Positions 22,809 through 35,742 of a stretch of DNA of 64,000 bases are shown here, in pieces. The translations under genes were made by a program, and so were the position numbers. Source of the DNA: Volvariella volvacea V23 (Eukaryota; Basidiomycota; Agaricomycetes; Agaricales; Pluteaceae); NCBI GenBank assembly GCA_000349905.1, contig KB722745.1, forward strand, positions 75,233 to 139,232, given 5' to 3'. The notes under the pieces were generated by a model. That model was given only the letters and a program-made list of their open reading frames with translations. It did not search any database and was not told where the DNA came from. Each line of letters opens with the position of its first letter. Position 1 is the first letter of the stretch.

Positions 22809-25800
22809 TTAGTAGGAGAAGATCATTAGCCATGGGTTGAGTACGATCTGCAAAGTGTAAATGTCAGCTAACGACTATCAGACATCGAGAGACAGAGGGA
22901 CTTACCGGGAACAATATATGTCCTGCCGCGCTTAATCTGTAGTTCAAAGAATGTCCTCAGTTATCGCTCTCACTAGGCAAGAACAGAAAGGTACTCACGC
23001 AAGGGGCCAAATGACCGACCACGAACTTCCAGGGACTTGCCAATCCACAGGTATCAAGTCGCTCGCCAAAATGGCGATGCCGATAAGCGTGATGAACGAG
23101 AGCAAGAAGGCGAACCAGAAGCGCTTCGCAATCCTCGGCACCTCCTTCCAAAAGTTGGATCGTTCAACTTCCTTCTTCGTCGCACCCCAGGTGATGTTGT
23201 ACGAAAAGAGGTGGGCAAGCAACGCGACGGAGAGATGGATGCTCAGGCCGTTGAAGAAGAAGAAGCTGTGACAAGTGCGTTAGAAGACGTGAATGGGATA
23301 ACCAAGACAGGGTACTTACAAGAATGGCACCCATAAGAAGTTCTCAAATGCAGACGAAAGAAGATCTCTCTGTCCCAGCCTGTACTCCAAGATCGTATAC
23401 GCGACATTTCCAGCACCGGGGAACACAACCGTGACAGCCAACCAGATCTCGAAACTGTGCATAAAGTAACCATCGACCGGGAACTCCAAGCCAAGGAGCA
23501 CGTAGTTTACGATGGAGAAGAGGAAGGCAGAGGCGATACCGTAGTATGAGAACATGTAGGCAAGCATGTTGATCTTGTAGTGGACGGGTGCCTTGGACCA
23601 GAGGAAGTTGCGGAGCTGCTTGTTGATGGGGCCGAGGCGCCACCATTGGACGATGGGGTTGAAGATCAGTTCGTTGCAACCTAGCAGACCGAGGAGTCAG
23701 AAGGGAGTCATTATGGGAAGACGAGGATCGTACCATAAGCGTATTTCTGCCATCTGTTAAGCTCATCATCAACGGTGAGCGACACACCCTCTTTGAAGCC
23801 ACCTTCAGAGTAAGTAGCCCATCGAATGATGTATCCTTTCAACTATCATCCCAAATCGATCAGTTCCCTCGCAAACCGCCTCAGGCCCAGGAATTGCCTA
23901 CCTGGAGTCTCAGAGCCATATCGAAATCCTCGGACACATTGTCTTCAGACCAGACCTGCAATTTCCCATCGGGCAACACAAAAGCGACCTCTTGCAGAGC
24001 GGACCATCTCAGGAAAGCGTTATGTCCGACAAAAGGCGCGACTTCTCCATTTGCGCAACCCATGGAAATACACTTGTTGATACGTCTCGTAAAGTGGGTG
24101 ATACCGTTCTCAAAGTAATGGTGGGCGACCTGCATGACATCTAGAATTGACAGTAGTCGTAACAGATCGTCGTTAGGGGCCAAGGGCAACGGACAAGACG
24201 ACAAAGACAACTACCAGATTCGTGTTGGATAATACCCACGTCCGGGCATTCAGCTAGTTCACGAGCAGCATCCCGCAGACAATCCTACACCGACCATCAG
24301 TCCCAAATCTCTCAATGCTGAACAGCAACAGAATCCCGCCTACCTTGGGCACGACCGTATCAGAATCAACCAACAAAATAATATCTCCAACTCTTAGCGA
24401 CCTTCCGTTACTCGCCCACGGCTTCCACTTATTCCCACTAGCCTCATAAACCTCATCAATAGCCATCGCCAACGCCCTATCCTCCAAACAAGCATACTCC
24501 CCCTCGGGGTTCCTTTCGCCCGAGTTCTCCAGCGCAATAATATGCTTCTCCATGATCAACGAGAGCTGCAGCCCATAATTCATATTCGACGCCTTCTTAA
24601 ACCTCCCAGGTCGCTTGAACCCATCAGGATCGTTGCTGTGAGGCGGTCGAGCGACCCAGCCGATATTGTGGTCGGCGTAAAACTCGATGCGTTTCTGTCT
24701 CTCGGCTTCGTCGAGGAGCTGGAGACCGTCATCGTGGATGAAGATGGAGGACGAGCCGCCTTGGCGGGCATATGTCTGCATTGCCTTTTTCAGGTATGAT
24801 ACGGACGGTGCGCTGTTTCATCGAGAATTTCCCGGACGATCGCAAGAAAGGGCGTTCCCGCAATCATGATCGGGAGGCGTGTTGGGTAGCGGGTTGACAG
24901 CCGAGCGGGAGCGAGGTGTGATTCCCCAGAAAGGGAAAATGGGCGGTCGAGGAACGAGGAACGAGCAGGGGAAGGAAAGGGGGGAAAAAGTCATAGTCAG
25001 TAACCAACGACAATCAATGAATTAAAACGAGCAAAATGAACAAAAACAAAAGGGAAGATGAAACGAGGAACAAAATGAACTCAAAAGGCGGTCATGGAAG
25101 ATCAACGTTCCAAAAATAGACAAAACGGGGCCGACTGCATTAGAAAATGACGCTCATTGAGCGCTGGCGACCCGAGCTGGATCGCAGGCAAGGACAGTCA
25201 CGATCAGGCCTGAATCGAGATAAGGCGGAAATCAAAAGAGGCCGAGATATATCAGAAATCAAGATCAAAAAAAGGGAAGCGAATCATCGACCCTTTTTGT
25301 TTGATCGAGAGGATAATCCCAAGCCGCCAAGCGGGAGCGGAAGTAAATTGCCGACATCTCCAGCCCATCAAGTCCGCCACAATGGCGCCACAGATCAGAA
25401 CATTGTGTAGTTTGACCTGCATGGTGAGAGACGCGCGTGTGTACGGCGTGCAGCGGCTCGCCTAGTCCACATCACGCATGTGCATTGTTGGAATCCTCCC
25501 CGTCGATGGCGCGTGGGTCACCCTCCGGATACGAAAATAACGCGAAATGCCAAATGGCATTGTGAGGTGTGAGAAGAAAAAAAACTGGGGATACCGGTGT
25601 TCCTTGATCCAAAGGGTACCCAAACACATAATCCCATCCATCCCTTCGAATCGAACAAACAACCAAACAGCCGGGCACTGCCAGCTCCTGTGCCAGCCGT
25701 TATCGATTGCGGTTGCGGTGCGATTGATAAATTACAAGGAACAAGGAACACCGAAAGACAAAGGGTTTCCCAGCCCACAACACACCACACAATTCAAGGG

Positions 25801-28800
25801 TGCATGCGTGTGTGTCATATCAGAAAGAAAAAAAAGTTCTCAAGCACAAGAGAGCCGTCCCTTGCACTTCCATCGCAGCTGTCTTGCCATCCCTGGACGG
25901 GGCGTCGTAAGCGCAATTATCATGCGCGATGCCAGCCTCTCTCCGTCACATAGTGCGCCAGTGGAAAATAATTGTGACTATCGTGAATCACAATCATGAT
26001 CACGGATAGCGCGCGCTAAGCTTAACTATAGCCGTAGCCGAAATAAACTCGGCTAGCTGGCGGACAGGAGCTATGAACGCACGCTCGGCCAACGCCACAC
26101 GCGCTGCATCGCATATGGGAGGGAGGGACGCGGATGCAGACAACGACGTGAAACGCAGAGACAACCGTGAAGAAAAGGAGGGCACAAAAGCCACACCATA
26201 CAAAAAATAAAGCCATTAAAAAAACATACATGCAGGTGGTGGGAGAAGAAGCACTACCACCGCCGCCCATCAAATGGAGAAACGGAACAAAGCCCTTGAG
26301 ATTTATCCCAAGGAGTTAAGAAGCCCCGTCACTCGACCCATGCTTGGTGTAAACCCCATACATGCAAAGACGACATGCGTGGGTTGTCCGGGTTTGAGTG
26401 ATGAAAAATAAATGAAATGAAAAATGAAAATGAAGCGAGCAGCGCAGCGGGATGAAGGGCGATAACGATAAGCCAGGCCGTCAGTCAATCCGACGGAAGG
26501 GACGATACGAGGATTCCGAGCGTGAGGGCAAGGGGTACAAAACGTCCGACATCGCCTCCCCTCGGAAATACAACGGAAGAATAGAACGGGGGAGACGAGG
26601 CATGAGGCATGAGTGGCAAGATACACCTTTGCACCAGAATCCCGAGTGAACGTGAACGTTCGATGAGATAGGTATTGTGCTGCACCCAAACCCAGCCCAT
26701 TCGATAGACGGATCGTCCCTCCAGATCAACTGCACTAGAACGCGAGGTGATCCTCGCCCTGAATCCTCAACCTCCCCCCTTCTCCTCCTATCTTCTTAAG
26801 CACCCGACCGACTCGGGAGGAAGGAGAAGGCCCAAGTGGAGGATAATGAGAGTAGAAAAAGCGGATGATTAACCATCCCAGCAATCACCACTATACGACC
26901 GCACACGCCCTCCAAAGGTGGCAAGACGGACGGGCGATCACTGCGGGAGAGAAGAAAAGGGGGGAAAGGCAAAAAGAGACAAGGAGAAGCCCAAGTCGAG
27001 AAGAAACCAAAGGAGTTTGAGAAACCAAAAGAAACGACCGAAAATGAAATGAATCGCAAAACGAGAAAGGACACTCACATCGTCTCCTCCAGGCTCTCCT
27101 TGTAGACCGGCATCTCGAGCGTGATGTGCGGGAGGGCCGAGTCCACGTCCGGGTTGGGCTCTGGCTTGATGGCCGAGTAGAATTTCGAGTTTTCGTGGTA
27201 CTGCGCCACGGGGCCTATACTGTCCACCTCGCGTCAGCATGGGGTTTGGAGGAAGGGAGGGGAGGGGACGTACACGAATGAGATGTTGATGATAACTTGG
27301 TACGCGAAGAACTAGATATATCCTTAGTTCCACGGCTGTGAGGACGTTGGACGGGGAAAGCGACGTACGATCGACACGCAGAGCAAGAGCGGCGAGAGCA
27401 CCAGGAGCGCAAAGCGGACGTAGTCCGGGTCGAGTCTGAACTCTTGCAGCAGGATCGACAGACCACTTGCTCCAAAGACTGACAAAAAAGAATTGGGCGG
27501 TCAGCGACTATTGAAACGGGAATGGACATCGCGACGCGGTGTCATGTCGTGCAAAAGTCGGTGGTTCAACTCACAGACGCTCAGACCCAGCGCCAGACCG
27601 CCATACAGAGGCGCGAACAACATCGCCCGCCGGGGCTGCACGCCCTTCTCCACATCGCTCTCTCCGTCTTTCTCCTTACTGACGACGACGCCCTCGGGCT
27701 GCTTGCGGCTGCCGAGGCGCCACCAGTTGCTCTTGCGCTCCTTCTTCTCCTTGTTCTTGTCTTCTTCCGCTTCTTTCTCTTTCTCAGCACCATCGGCATT
27801 GGCGTTGGCGTTGGCGTTGGCACTAGAACCCTCGGCCCGGGGGAGAGCAGACTCCGGGATGACCCCCGTCGTCCCCGTACTCGCCACACTCCCCCCCGGC
27901 CCTCCACCAACTAGGTTCAAATTCGAACCCCTTGGCGAACCAATCATGCTCCCGCGTCGGCTTCCAAAGGCGGAGGAGGACGAGTTCATGAAGGAGGCCG
28001 AGGCCATGGTCGGCGGGCGCGAGGTCCAGACGAGCTTCATGATCTTGGACTCAAAGTCCTTGCAGAGGGGCACGACCTGCTCGAGTTCGTCGCACCATAC
28101 TACGAGGACGCGTTCGTCGCGCTGTGGGTCGAAGCATGTGCGTGCGAGTGGGTGAGTGAGTATATAGATAGGCACGTAGATAGGATGGATGGAATAGGAT
28201 GGGATGGGGAGATGAAAGGGAACAGGGACTTACGAGGAAAGCACAGCACTGCTCTTTGTCGGCCTTGGGCAGATCGGTCACGGTGTCGAGGATTTGGACA
28301 CGCGTGTTGGGGTCGATGTAGAGCGCGGCAGAGTCTTCGGGTCTGTATATGCGGCATGTAATGATGACGCGTGGGTCAAAAGCGGTTAGTCACAAGGATC
28401 GACAGGGTGCAGTTGGCCATAGAGGGGTACATCCAAGGTCGGTCGAGAGCGGTCAACAAAGACCGCCACACGTCCGACAAGAACATGTATGGTAAAATGT
28501 AGACAGGCAGACTTACACAGTGGCCAAAGCGGAGTGAACGGCTGCGCTCCGGATTTTGACCGCCACGAGCGGGTTGAGGAGCTTGACCGCGGCCTCAAAG
28601 GGCGCGAGATACGGGTTTTCATAGGGGAAGGTTCTGAACTTGCCTCTGGACACGCGGAGACAGACGCCGGCCGAGATGTTTTCCTGGGAGGGCTTGAACC
28701 AGGCGTCTTTTTGGATCTGGCAGAGGTGGGGGTTAGTCAACTGCAGATTGCAGCGGGAAATTTTCAGCCAAGGTGCTGGTGGGAAATGAATGGATCTGGT

Positions 28801-29234
28801 CCGAGTTGCGGACGGACGGAGGGCGGGAGAATAAGCATGGTGGGCTTCTCGTGCCCATCCTTTTTTTCCCTTCCCGCTGAGCATCCCGATTTCGGGTTTT
28901 CATCCCAAGCCCCCTTCCCCATCGTACGTACACGTATACGCATGCACACACGGGCGTGTACGTATATCCCGCGGACTGGGGTGATGCTTCTCGCGAGCTA
29001 TATGCGCTCCGCTCCGTGCCAGTGTGGGGTTACACTAGAATGCGCATTATGCATTATGTACGCTGCACGGCTCTCTCACCACGGACGTGTCGCTGGCCCT
29101 CCCACAGGGATAGCTTATGTGGCGCGCCCGGGTAAGGAATAGACAGCGGGAGAGACAGAGTGACAGAAAAGCATGATTGAGCTCACCGAGCGGAAGATAT
29201 AATGCAAAATGGCGTCAAACGAGTCGTAGTCCAT
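22809..29234 (-). CDS. family 2 glycosyltransferase (processive polysaccharide synthase), multi-pass membrane protein
   Basis: Predicted membrane-embedded GT2 synthase of the cellulose/hyaluronan/chitin-synthase superfamily, polymerising a cell-wall or capsule-like glycan from a UDP-sugar. Fifteen exons on the minus strand: 29234-29187, 28716-28517, 28342-28234, 28121-27575, 27478-27369, 27311-27274, 27219-27079, 24812-24344, 24284-24215, 24140-23902, 23842-23734, 23680-23320, 23265-22999, 22936-22906, 22847-22809; phases agree throughout, giving about 925 aa. A cytosolic N-terminus with a Ser/Ala-Asn-rich insert (about 160-280) precedes two membrane helices (about 285-350). The GT2 core has IFIHDDGLQ (about 415), the metal-binding DSD in LLVDSDTVVP (about 547), the acidic SEDFD (about 649) and NRWQKYAYG (about 688, standing for the Q-x-x-R-W signature). 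At least four helices follow. The closest family known to me is the fungal GT2 proteins needed for surface hyphal growth; the product glycan is not readable. Intron 7 is 2266 nt. Confidence 0.9.
24813..27078 (-). other. 2266 nt intron of the GT2 gene
   Basis: The donor GTGAGT and acceptor AACAG join PVYKESLEETI to APSVSYLKKA, a continuous stretch in this family, in the correct phase (2+1). Unlike the other introns here it is kilobase-sized. It is purine-rich near 24900-25300 and has no convincing ORF or intact mobile element; the 118-150-codon plus-strand openings at 25547-25999 look like chance. It could hide an alternative promoter or non-coding RNA. Confidence 0.75.
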
Positions 29235-32200
29235 GATGATGATGTCGGTATGCGATTGCTATTACTGCTGGATTCCGGTTCTTGGTGTGTTGGCTACTGG
29301 CAATAGTGGATGTGCGTCGTAAGATAAGAGGGTGTGTGCAGGAGAGAGAGCCGGCGGTGGTGGTCTCTCGTGCTCGACAGCAGACGGTGCGTGCGGTGGC
29401 GAGGCGCAGGCAGGAAAAGAGCGAGGTCGGCAAAGGAATGAGATTTAAAAAGGGAAAGGAAGCTGCAGCACGCTAAACGTGAGCAGAGCGTGCCACCCGA
29501 GGCTGCAAACTTGGCGGAGGGGGGCTGGCTGAAAAACGAGGCCAAATCCTAATCAGCCTTGCTTCTCTTTATTTCGTAAATGTGTTACCAGGGTCTCCTG
29601 TCACCACTGTCAGCATTGCATTGTATTCGCCTGCCCCTGTTCACCTCGCTGCTCCTCCGCTCTTCCCCCCACCGCTGAGCAGCAGCAGGCCATGGCCAGC
29701 GAGCCCAACAGCCCCAGCCAGGTCTTGCACAATGGCAAAAACCAGCGCGACAGCCTTGTTGGCGTGGCCACATCGCTCGCCGATCGCCGATCCGATCTCC
29801 TCCGGCGAAATTCCGCAATGCTAATCTAGATCACCCCACCCTGGATGGGATTCCTGGGATTCACAAGGATTCTGGTGATAAGAGGGCGAGTGATTATAAA
29901 TAGCCCGCTTCACCGGATTTGGAAATTTTAGCTCGCTTGTTTGACTTGTGTGCCTGGCTGCACGTCCTCGCGATTTGTGTGGGACGTGTGCATGGATGTG
30001 CGTTCGTGTGCTAGTGTGAGACTGGGCAGCGTCTTCTCCCTTGAACCATTTCATCTATAGACTACGACGCTCATCATCCTATCTGCTCGGACACCACGTC
30101 CAACAATCTATCGGACGAGCTTATGTTCGTTTCATCCCTCCATCATTCAACAGTGTAGCACGCCCAGCGGCGTCTAGCCAAGTCGGTCGGGCAAAGATAC
30201 ACCCGTGATAGATGATGGTCAAGGAAGAGTCTATCACTGGCGGGCATCATAGGAGGTGTGCCCTATTGCCAACTCCAGGGGCAGGAACTAGCACTAGTGT
30301 CACCGTAACTCACTCGAGCCCGATAATCCCCCTATAATACAGTACACGCAGGACGACGGCAAAGTTGACGCTCATATATATCACCCGTGCATCTTCGAGT
30401 TCCAAGCGTCGTGTCACACAGACTACCGCGCAAGATCGCAGTAGCCGGGCAATCCTACTTTTTCTCCAGCGTGTATATTTGATTCTCTACTGGTCATGAG
30501 CATAGAATCTATGGAATCTAGGATTCCAGGAGTGACTGTGGATGGCCCCGGGTATACGCACATGCACACGCATTCTCTCGCGTCTCGCGTGCCGATGTTA
30601 CATTTGCTACCATATATCATATATCCGTACACGTCCTGTCCGGCTCGGCGCACGCACATGCGCAGAGTCACGGGCTTCAGAGCTGACGTAACCCGGCTGG
30701 TGTCCATTGCGGCTGTACACATGTCCTTCACCCGGTGAGGAGACTGGAACAACATCAAGTGTCGACGCCGACGCTAGGGTGCTGCCGCACCATGACGGCT
30801 AGCCTGTAGGCATCACATTTGCGCGCTGGCCTTTAGCGCCCAATGCCGACCTTGATCCTGGGCAGTGAGCGTCGAGCATGGTGTCCCTATTTCGATGGCT
30901 AGGGATGACATGCCAATACCCCCCAACATGATTTTCCTTCCGACACCGCACGACATTCATACCGTCTGCCAGTCGAGATGGACATCAACACCGGCACCGA
31001 CACTGACACGGCATGTATACGCTCGTGTCAACCACGACGGCGGACACGGACGCGGAGTCGGATTCCGAGGTAGCATTCCCTCCCTGTTGATCAAATCAAT
31101 GACTCAAGAACCCGGGTTGAATTCCTCCTGCCCCCTGGCCAAGATGGAGTCTGGAGGATGATAGCGCCTCGCATTCTTCGCTAGCGCATCAGCGGATGTG
31201 TCTTGGACGAAGCATCGCGAAGCAAGCACCAGGTGGCGCCATCTCCATTCTCCTACTGCTGAAGACGAAGACGCCGTGCCAGTGTACACACCGCTGTGGG
31301 TAATGAACGGATCAGAGGTAATTTCACCCAGCGTCCGGGCTCAGGCTCTTGGACCGAAGCCAACTCGGTCTCGGAATATTTGGTCCCCAAAGACAATTAG
31401 TAGCTGGGCTAGAAGGTAGCACAATATTCCGCGTTTTCAGTCGAAGATTCTGGGAGTTGTAATTTCAAGCTTCAAGGTTGAATTTCAAGCCACCTTGGGG
31501 CGCTAATTTTTGTATAGAGTACTTATTAGCACCAGGCTTCCGCTGATTGTGTTCGCACCTCATTATCTTAGACCTCAAGCTCCAAGCTATAATAAAAGAA
31601 AATAGCTGAATCAGAATCCAACCTGAGATGAGATCGAAATCCTCTGACCACCATCACACTATATCCTCAAGCAAATAAAAACACCACATCCAATTTCCAA
31701 ATCTCCCCGTCATCCATCCGCATGTGGACACATTACCATCTCTGATCATGAGAGAATCGGCATTGTGTGAGCACCGATTACAGCTGACAGGTTGATTGAC
31801 GGATTGTCAATGGAATCAATGGGTGGGAATTCGGAGGAGACTTTCATCTTGAAGGAGATTGGCCATTGTGGCTGAAGCTGTGGCTGAGTATTTGGTTATA
31901 TTTGGCTGTGGTGGTAATGGCTAGCCACCGGTACCGCGCAGCGCAGCGCACCGCACGTTTAACCCGATATACGACGTGCTATCACAGACTAGCGCCATTT
32001 TTGTCCCGTATATTACTCAAACAAGGTAAACCAGTAAGTCACGGAGAGCGACGTGAAGATGACGCAGCGGATTATCTGACGCGACTCAAGACGAACGTGC
32101 CAAGGCCACTTTCTTATCACAGAAGGCGTGTTTAAATTTATCCTTACCTCCCAAGATCACCGAAAATAACCACTGTGTTCTTCGCGGGTATGAAGAACGG

Positions 32201-33680
32201 GGGTTGTAATTGCGTCAGTGCAGGAATGCATGGGTGAGAGTGCCTGGACTTGCTATCGCTTATCGACTATCGACTCGGTATTTTTTTTTTACATTTCATT
32301 ATCGCGTCTTCGAATCCAAGGAGGAATGCAATTGAGATAGGATGACAGTGATAGAAAGAGACCTTGACCGTGCATCTTGATGGGATGCGGGATGACGAAA
32401 GATGGAGCGGTGGTTTCGGTCCGAGAGAGTAAGTATCGGGGTGTAAGGATTTGCAGTTCTATCATTCCGTTAACTGCCAAGACCACAAAGTGATTATCAC
32501 CAAGTCTTTGACACCGAGGTGCATTACGAAGGCTTAAGATGCCGCACAGTGCGCACGAGGCAAGTATGTTGTCTAGTTCTCTCGTCTTGGTCTTCGACTA
32601 GTAATTACTCAACAGGAACGTTGAACAAACGTGTATCCATTTAAAAGTTTATGCGGATCGGATGTTTTAATCACTTTGCCTTGACTATGAATTTACCCAG
32701 CAAGGGTAGTGTACGGTATCTTCAATGGTATCTGCATCCGCTTGTTCGCATTACTAGTAATCTCATGGCACACCACAGCATCCTCATCAGATATGCCCAA
32801 CACAACCCTGCGATTAAGAACTCAAAAACCTTCATCTTGTATACCCCGCTCTCCAGGCCCCCTGGGTCATTGATCCGAAATTCACGCCCAATGCTTTCAG
32901 GTTACCCAGCTAATCTAGTGTTGAGTGCTCCCATCAGCGCAGGAATAAGAAGAAGCGCAATAGGAGGTTTGATATCACAAATCCGCTTGACAAATTCAGG
33001 GTGGTGCCCGCTGCTAATTCAATATGTGAATGCCTTGATCTTGCCAGGTAAAGTTCTGACTTCTATTCATATACACATCGTGTACATCCCAAGCTTCAGG
33101 ATGACTTGGGGTTTTTCAATGGCCCATTATCTTTCGCAGAATTGGCACATTAGCGGAATCCGAGAATCCAAATGAGACTGCAACCGGCCGAGTAATGCGT
33201 ACCTCAGGAGATGCTCCTCAAAGTAGTGTAAGGAAAGCCTCACGTCGAAATTCTTTACGCAAGCTTGGAGGCTTTGGGGTGAGTATAGCATAAGACCAGC
33301 ACGAACCTGAGTTCTAGGTTCCAGGATGCATGCGTTGGTGCCGGTATCGCTTGTAGTTAGGTGAGCCTAGACTCGTGTGGTGCAAGTTCTATTATGTTCA
33401 TTGAACTTACGACAACATTCTATTGGTTAAATAAATCCTACACAGTGGATTGTTTTTTTCCGTATCCATTCGTCGGTGTCGTACTGTAACAACGTGGCCG
33501 AACACTTTCCTACTCAGGTAAGATTTACTTGACACTCAGGCTTCCCTGATGTTGATCTTCACTCTCCACGGTTACATTAGCTGTCCAATTACATGTTTGG
33601 ATTTAGAGTATACCTGCGACATCTGGTGGGTATTTTGGAACAGGGTGGTGGCTATCTACAGTTAGCAGCCTCTAACCAGC
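29235..33680. other. intergenic region of 4.4 kb
   Basis: Upstream region of the GT2 gene. No gene was recognised. Plus-strand openings around 32690-33290 have protein-like pieces (RVVYGIFNGICIRLFALLV, RFDITNPLDKFRVVPAANS, TATGRVMRTSGDAPQSSV) in different frames, separated by stops and possible splice sites. They may be a decayed gene, but no family was recognised. Confidence 0.4.
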
Positions 33681-33962
33681 CTATTTAGCAATCCCACCAG
33701 CAAGTACAATTCCAGTAGCTGCCACTGCAGCTCCAGCGGCCACACCTGCTACAGGTCCTGCGATCAAGAACCCTCCTACAGCCCCTCCTGTGGTGATAAG
33801 GGCGGTGGTACTGCTTACAAGCCCACGCTTGGCTTGTTCAGAGTTTCCAGAGAGGTATTGTACCCCGGCTGTAACGTGGCCAACGACAGGGATTTTCTCG
33901 AGCACACGTGTGCCGGTTCCGTCGCGAGTGAATGCTCCGTAGAGGCTATCCCATAAGCCCAT
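33681..33962 (-). CDS. glycine-zipper protein of unnamed family, short copy A
   Basis: Small protein of 93 aa, function unknown. The N-terminal 55 residues carry the motif shared by the three local paralogues: MG-x-WD, FTRDGTGTRVLEKIPVVGHV, TAGVQYLSGNSEQAKRGL. The second half is a glycine-zipper hydrophobic segment (ITTGGAVGGFLIAGPVAGVA, then GAAVAATGIVLAGG) that could form one or two membrane-inserted helices, and the protein ends at GGIAK. Unlike copies B and C it lacks the C-terminal helical domain; no such sequence was found downstream. A TATA box lies about 110 bp upstream and there is no intron. It is the only unbroken member here. Proteins with an IPVVGH-TAG motif next to a Gly-rich segment occur as uncharacterised proteins in other fungi. 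A membrane-active or stress role would be guesswork. Confidence 0.7.
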   Translation of the reverse strand: MGLWDSLYGAFTRDGTGTRVLEKIPVVGHVTAGVQYLSGNSEQAKRGLVSSTTALITTGGAVGGFLIAGPVAGVAAGAAVAATGIVLAGGIAK

Positions 33963-34070
33963 GGCGTCGTTCTGCCTAGCGCGAAGTTAGTGGTAGGCGT
34001 GCTAGAGAGGGGCTGAAGCGTGCGCACTGGAGTCAAAATCTTTTGGAAAAGGAAGACAAATTGATAGGGT

Positions 34071-34078
34071 CCTTTATA
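34071..34078 (-). promoter_or_regulatory. TATA box of glycine-zipper copy A
   Basis: TATAAAGG on the minus strand, 109 bp upstream of the ATG at 33962. Confidence 0.45.
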
Positions 34079-35509
34079 GGGACTTATTGGTGTTGGAGTG
34101 TGTCAATGGAATGGCCAAATGAGCGCACTTGCTTTAGTTTAAATACATCACCAGACCCAGCCAGGTACGCAATCTGCAATAGCATCAACTGAGCGACGTT
34201 TAGTATGTAGTTGGAGTCATACAATGTACAACGCCCCCTGAAGACCTGAGTACTCACACATATTCACGAGTACATTCCGGTTGTCTGTTCATGCCAATCA
34301 AGCACTTGGCAACTGACTGTGATACCCCAACCCACAGTTGCGATACACTCAAAGCGTTTGACATGTAGCTTGGATGCCTGGTTTATGCGCAGATATATCG
34401 GTGACGCACACAATGCAATTAGTTTGCACCGCCAAAGTCGCCTATATAGTACACTGCCCAACCCATCCGAAATTGAGTCCATGCGCGCATATTTGCCCTT
34501 CGCCGAGATGTTGGCTTCGATTCTAGTCATTTGATATCACTTTTGGTCATAGTTGGATTACATTACAACAAATGAGCAAGCTCAATAAACACAGTCTCCA
34601 TTAACCAAGCATAGCACGACGCTCGGGATATCTCCCCTTCCTATACAATAAAGACATCACCCACTATTACCTTCCGCACAGTATAGCGTGCCTAACCTTT
34701 TAGTATACTATCCTCGGGGAAACGAAGTCGCGAGTTGCATATCACCGGCCAGGGACTTAATATCACGTTGCTATCATTCCTGTAATGGTAGTGGCACCAA
34801 TCAGCACTAGCCAAAGTAATCATGAGTCGAGTTACAGGTTGATTTGGCATAGACAGGCAGATGGACAGGACGAATGAAGAGCTGTCTATTATACATCGGG
34901 TTTTGCCGGTACCAACAGGAGCAGTAAGTTTGTGTAGGAGGGAAGTACAAATCTAGGCGCTCCGCAGTAGCTGATTGAATATTGAACACTCGTCAACACC
35001 GGCCAATATCCAAGTCGAGATGTAACAGTGGTTATATTGATATGGATTGTGCTTGAGGCGCCCATACAAGGCAGGAGCGTCCCAGGTAGCTTATTTTTAA
35101 GCTCCACTATACTGAAGCCAATGGCTCAACTGTCTGAATCCATATTCGTATAATATTTGGTTTCAGTATAGTGCAATTGAATAGCAGTATGTCATCATCA
35201 GGAGAAAGAGTCGCAACTTCTATATCACCGGCATTGAGGTTTGATCCTCCTATTCGTGTATCAGCCATCATTATTGATGTCGTTCCTGCTGATCATCCTG
35301 TGTCATGGAGTGCAGAGGTAGGTATAAGGCGTATAGGTTAGGAGATAGTATGTTCTGTACAATACGAATGTAGTGCCCACCATGTTCTCATGACTGCATA
35401 GCACGAATGCCATCAGACTGAGCTCACCGGGCGCTGGATTGACGTGAAGAATTGACACCAAAATGTACTCATGTGCACACATAGCATTCAGGACAATAGA
35501 TGTATGCTC

Positions 35510-35538
35510 CACAACACCGACTGCATACTAGCTATCGC
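35510..35538 (+). repeat. upstream repeat unit 1 of the glycine-zipper tandem duplication
   Basis: CACAACACCGACTGCATACT and the nine bases after it match 36696-36724 except at three positions. It lies about 0.2 kb before copy B, as its partner lies before copy C, so the duplication included upstream DNA. Confidence 0.65.
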
Positions 35539-35742
35539 ATAATTAGGAGCTCATTTGTCAGGGATTTAGCATCACATTTAAGCTGCTCTAGTCCAGCTCG
35601 TATTGCTACTGTATCTCCCTTCTCAGCTGCAAATTGCTTACTGCACGCTTTTCTGTTCAATCGACATCCATAAATCCAACAGTACGCTCTGAGAACACTC
35701 TAGCATTTTAATCACTAATCTTCCAATAACCAGGACAATCCC

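Larger units (their letters stand above)
33963..35742. other. 1.8 kb divergent spacer between copies A and B
   Basis: Shared upstream region of copies A (-) and B (+). A 29-base block at 35510-35538 reappears upstream of copy C. Openings near 34264-34534 on both strands have no recognised content. Confidence 0.4.

Noticed and set aside
25547..25999. Plus-strand ORFs in the GT2 intron as an antisense gene
   Set aside because: The two overlapping frames are both open and neither has recognisable content; probably chance.
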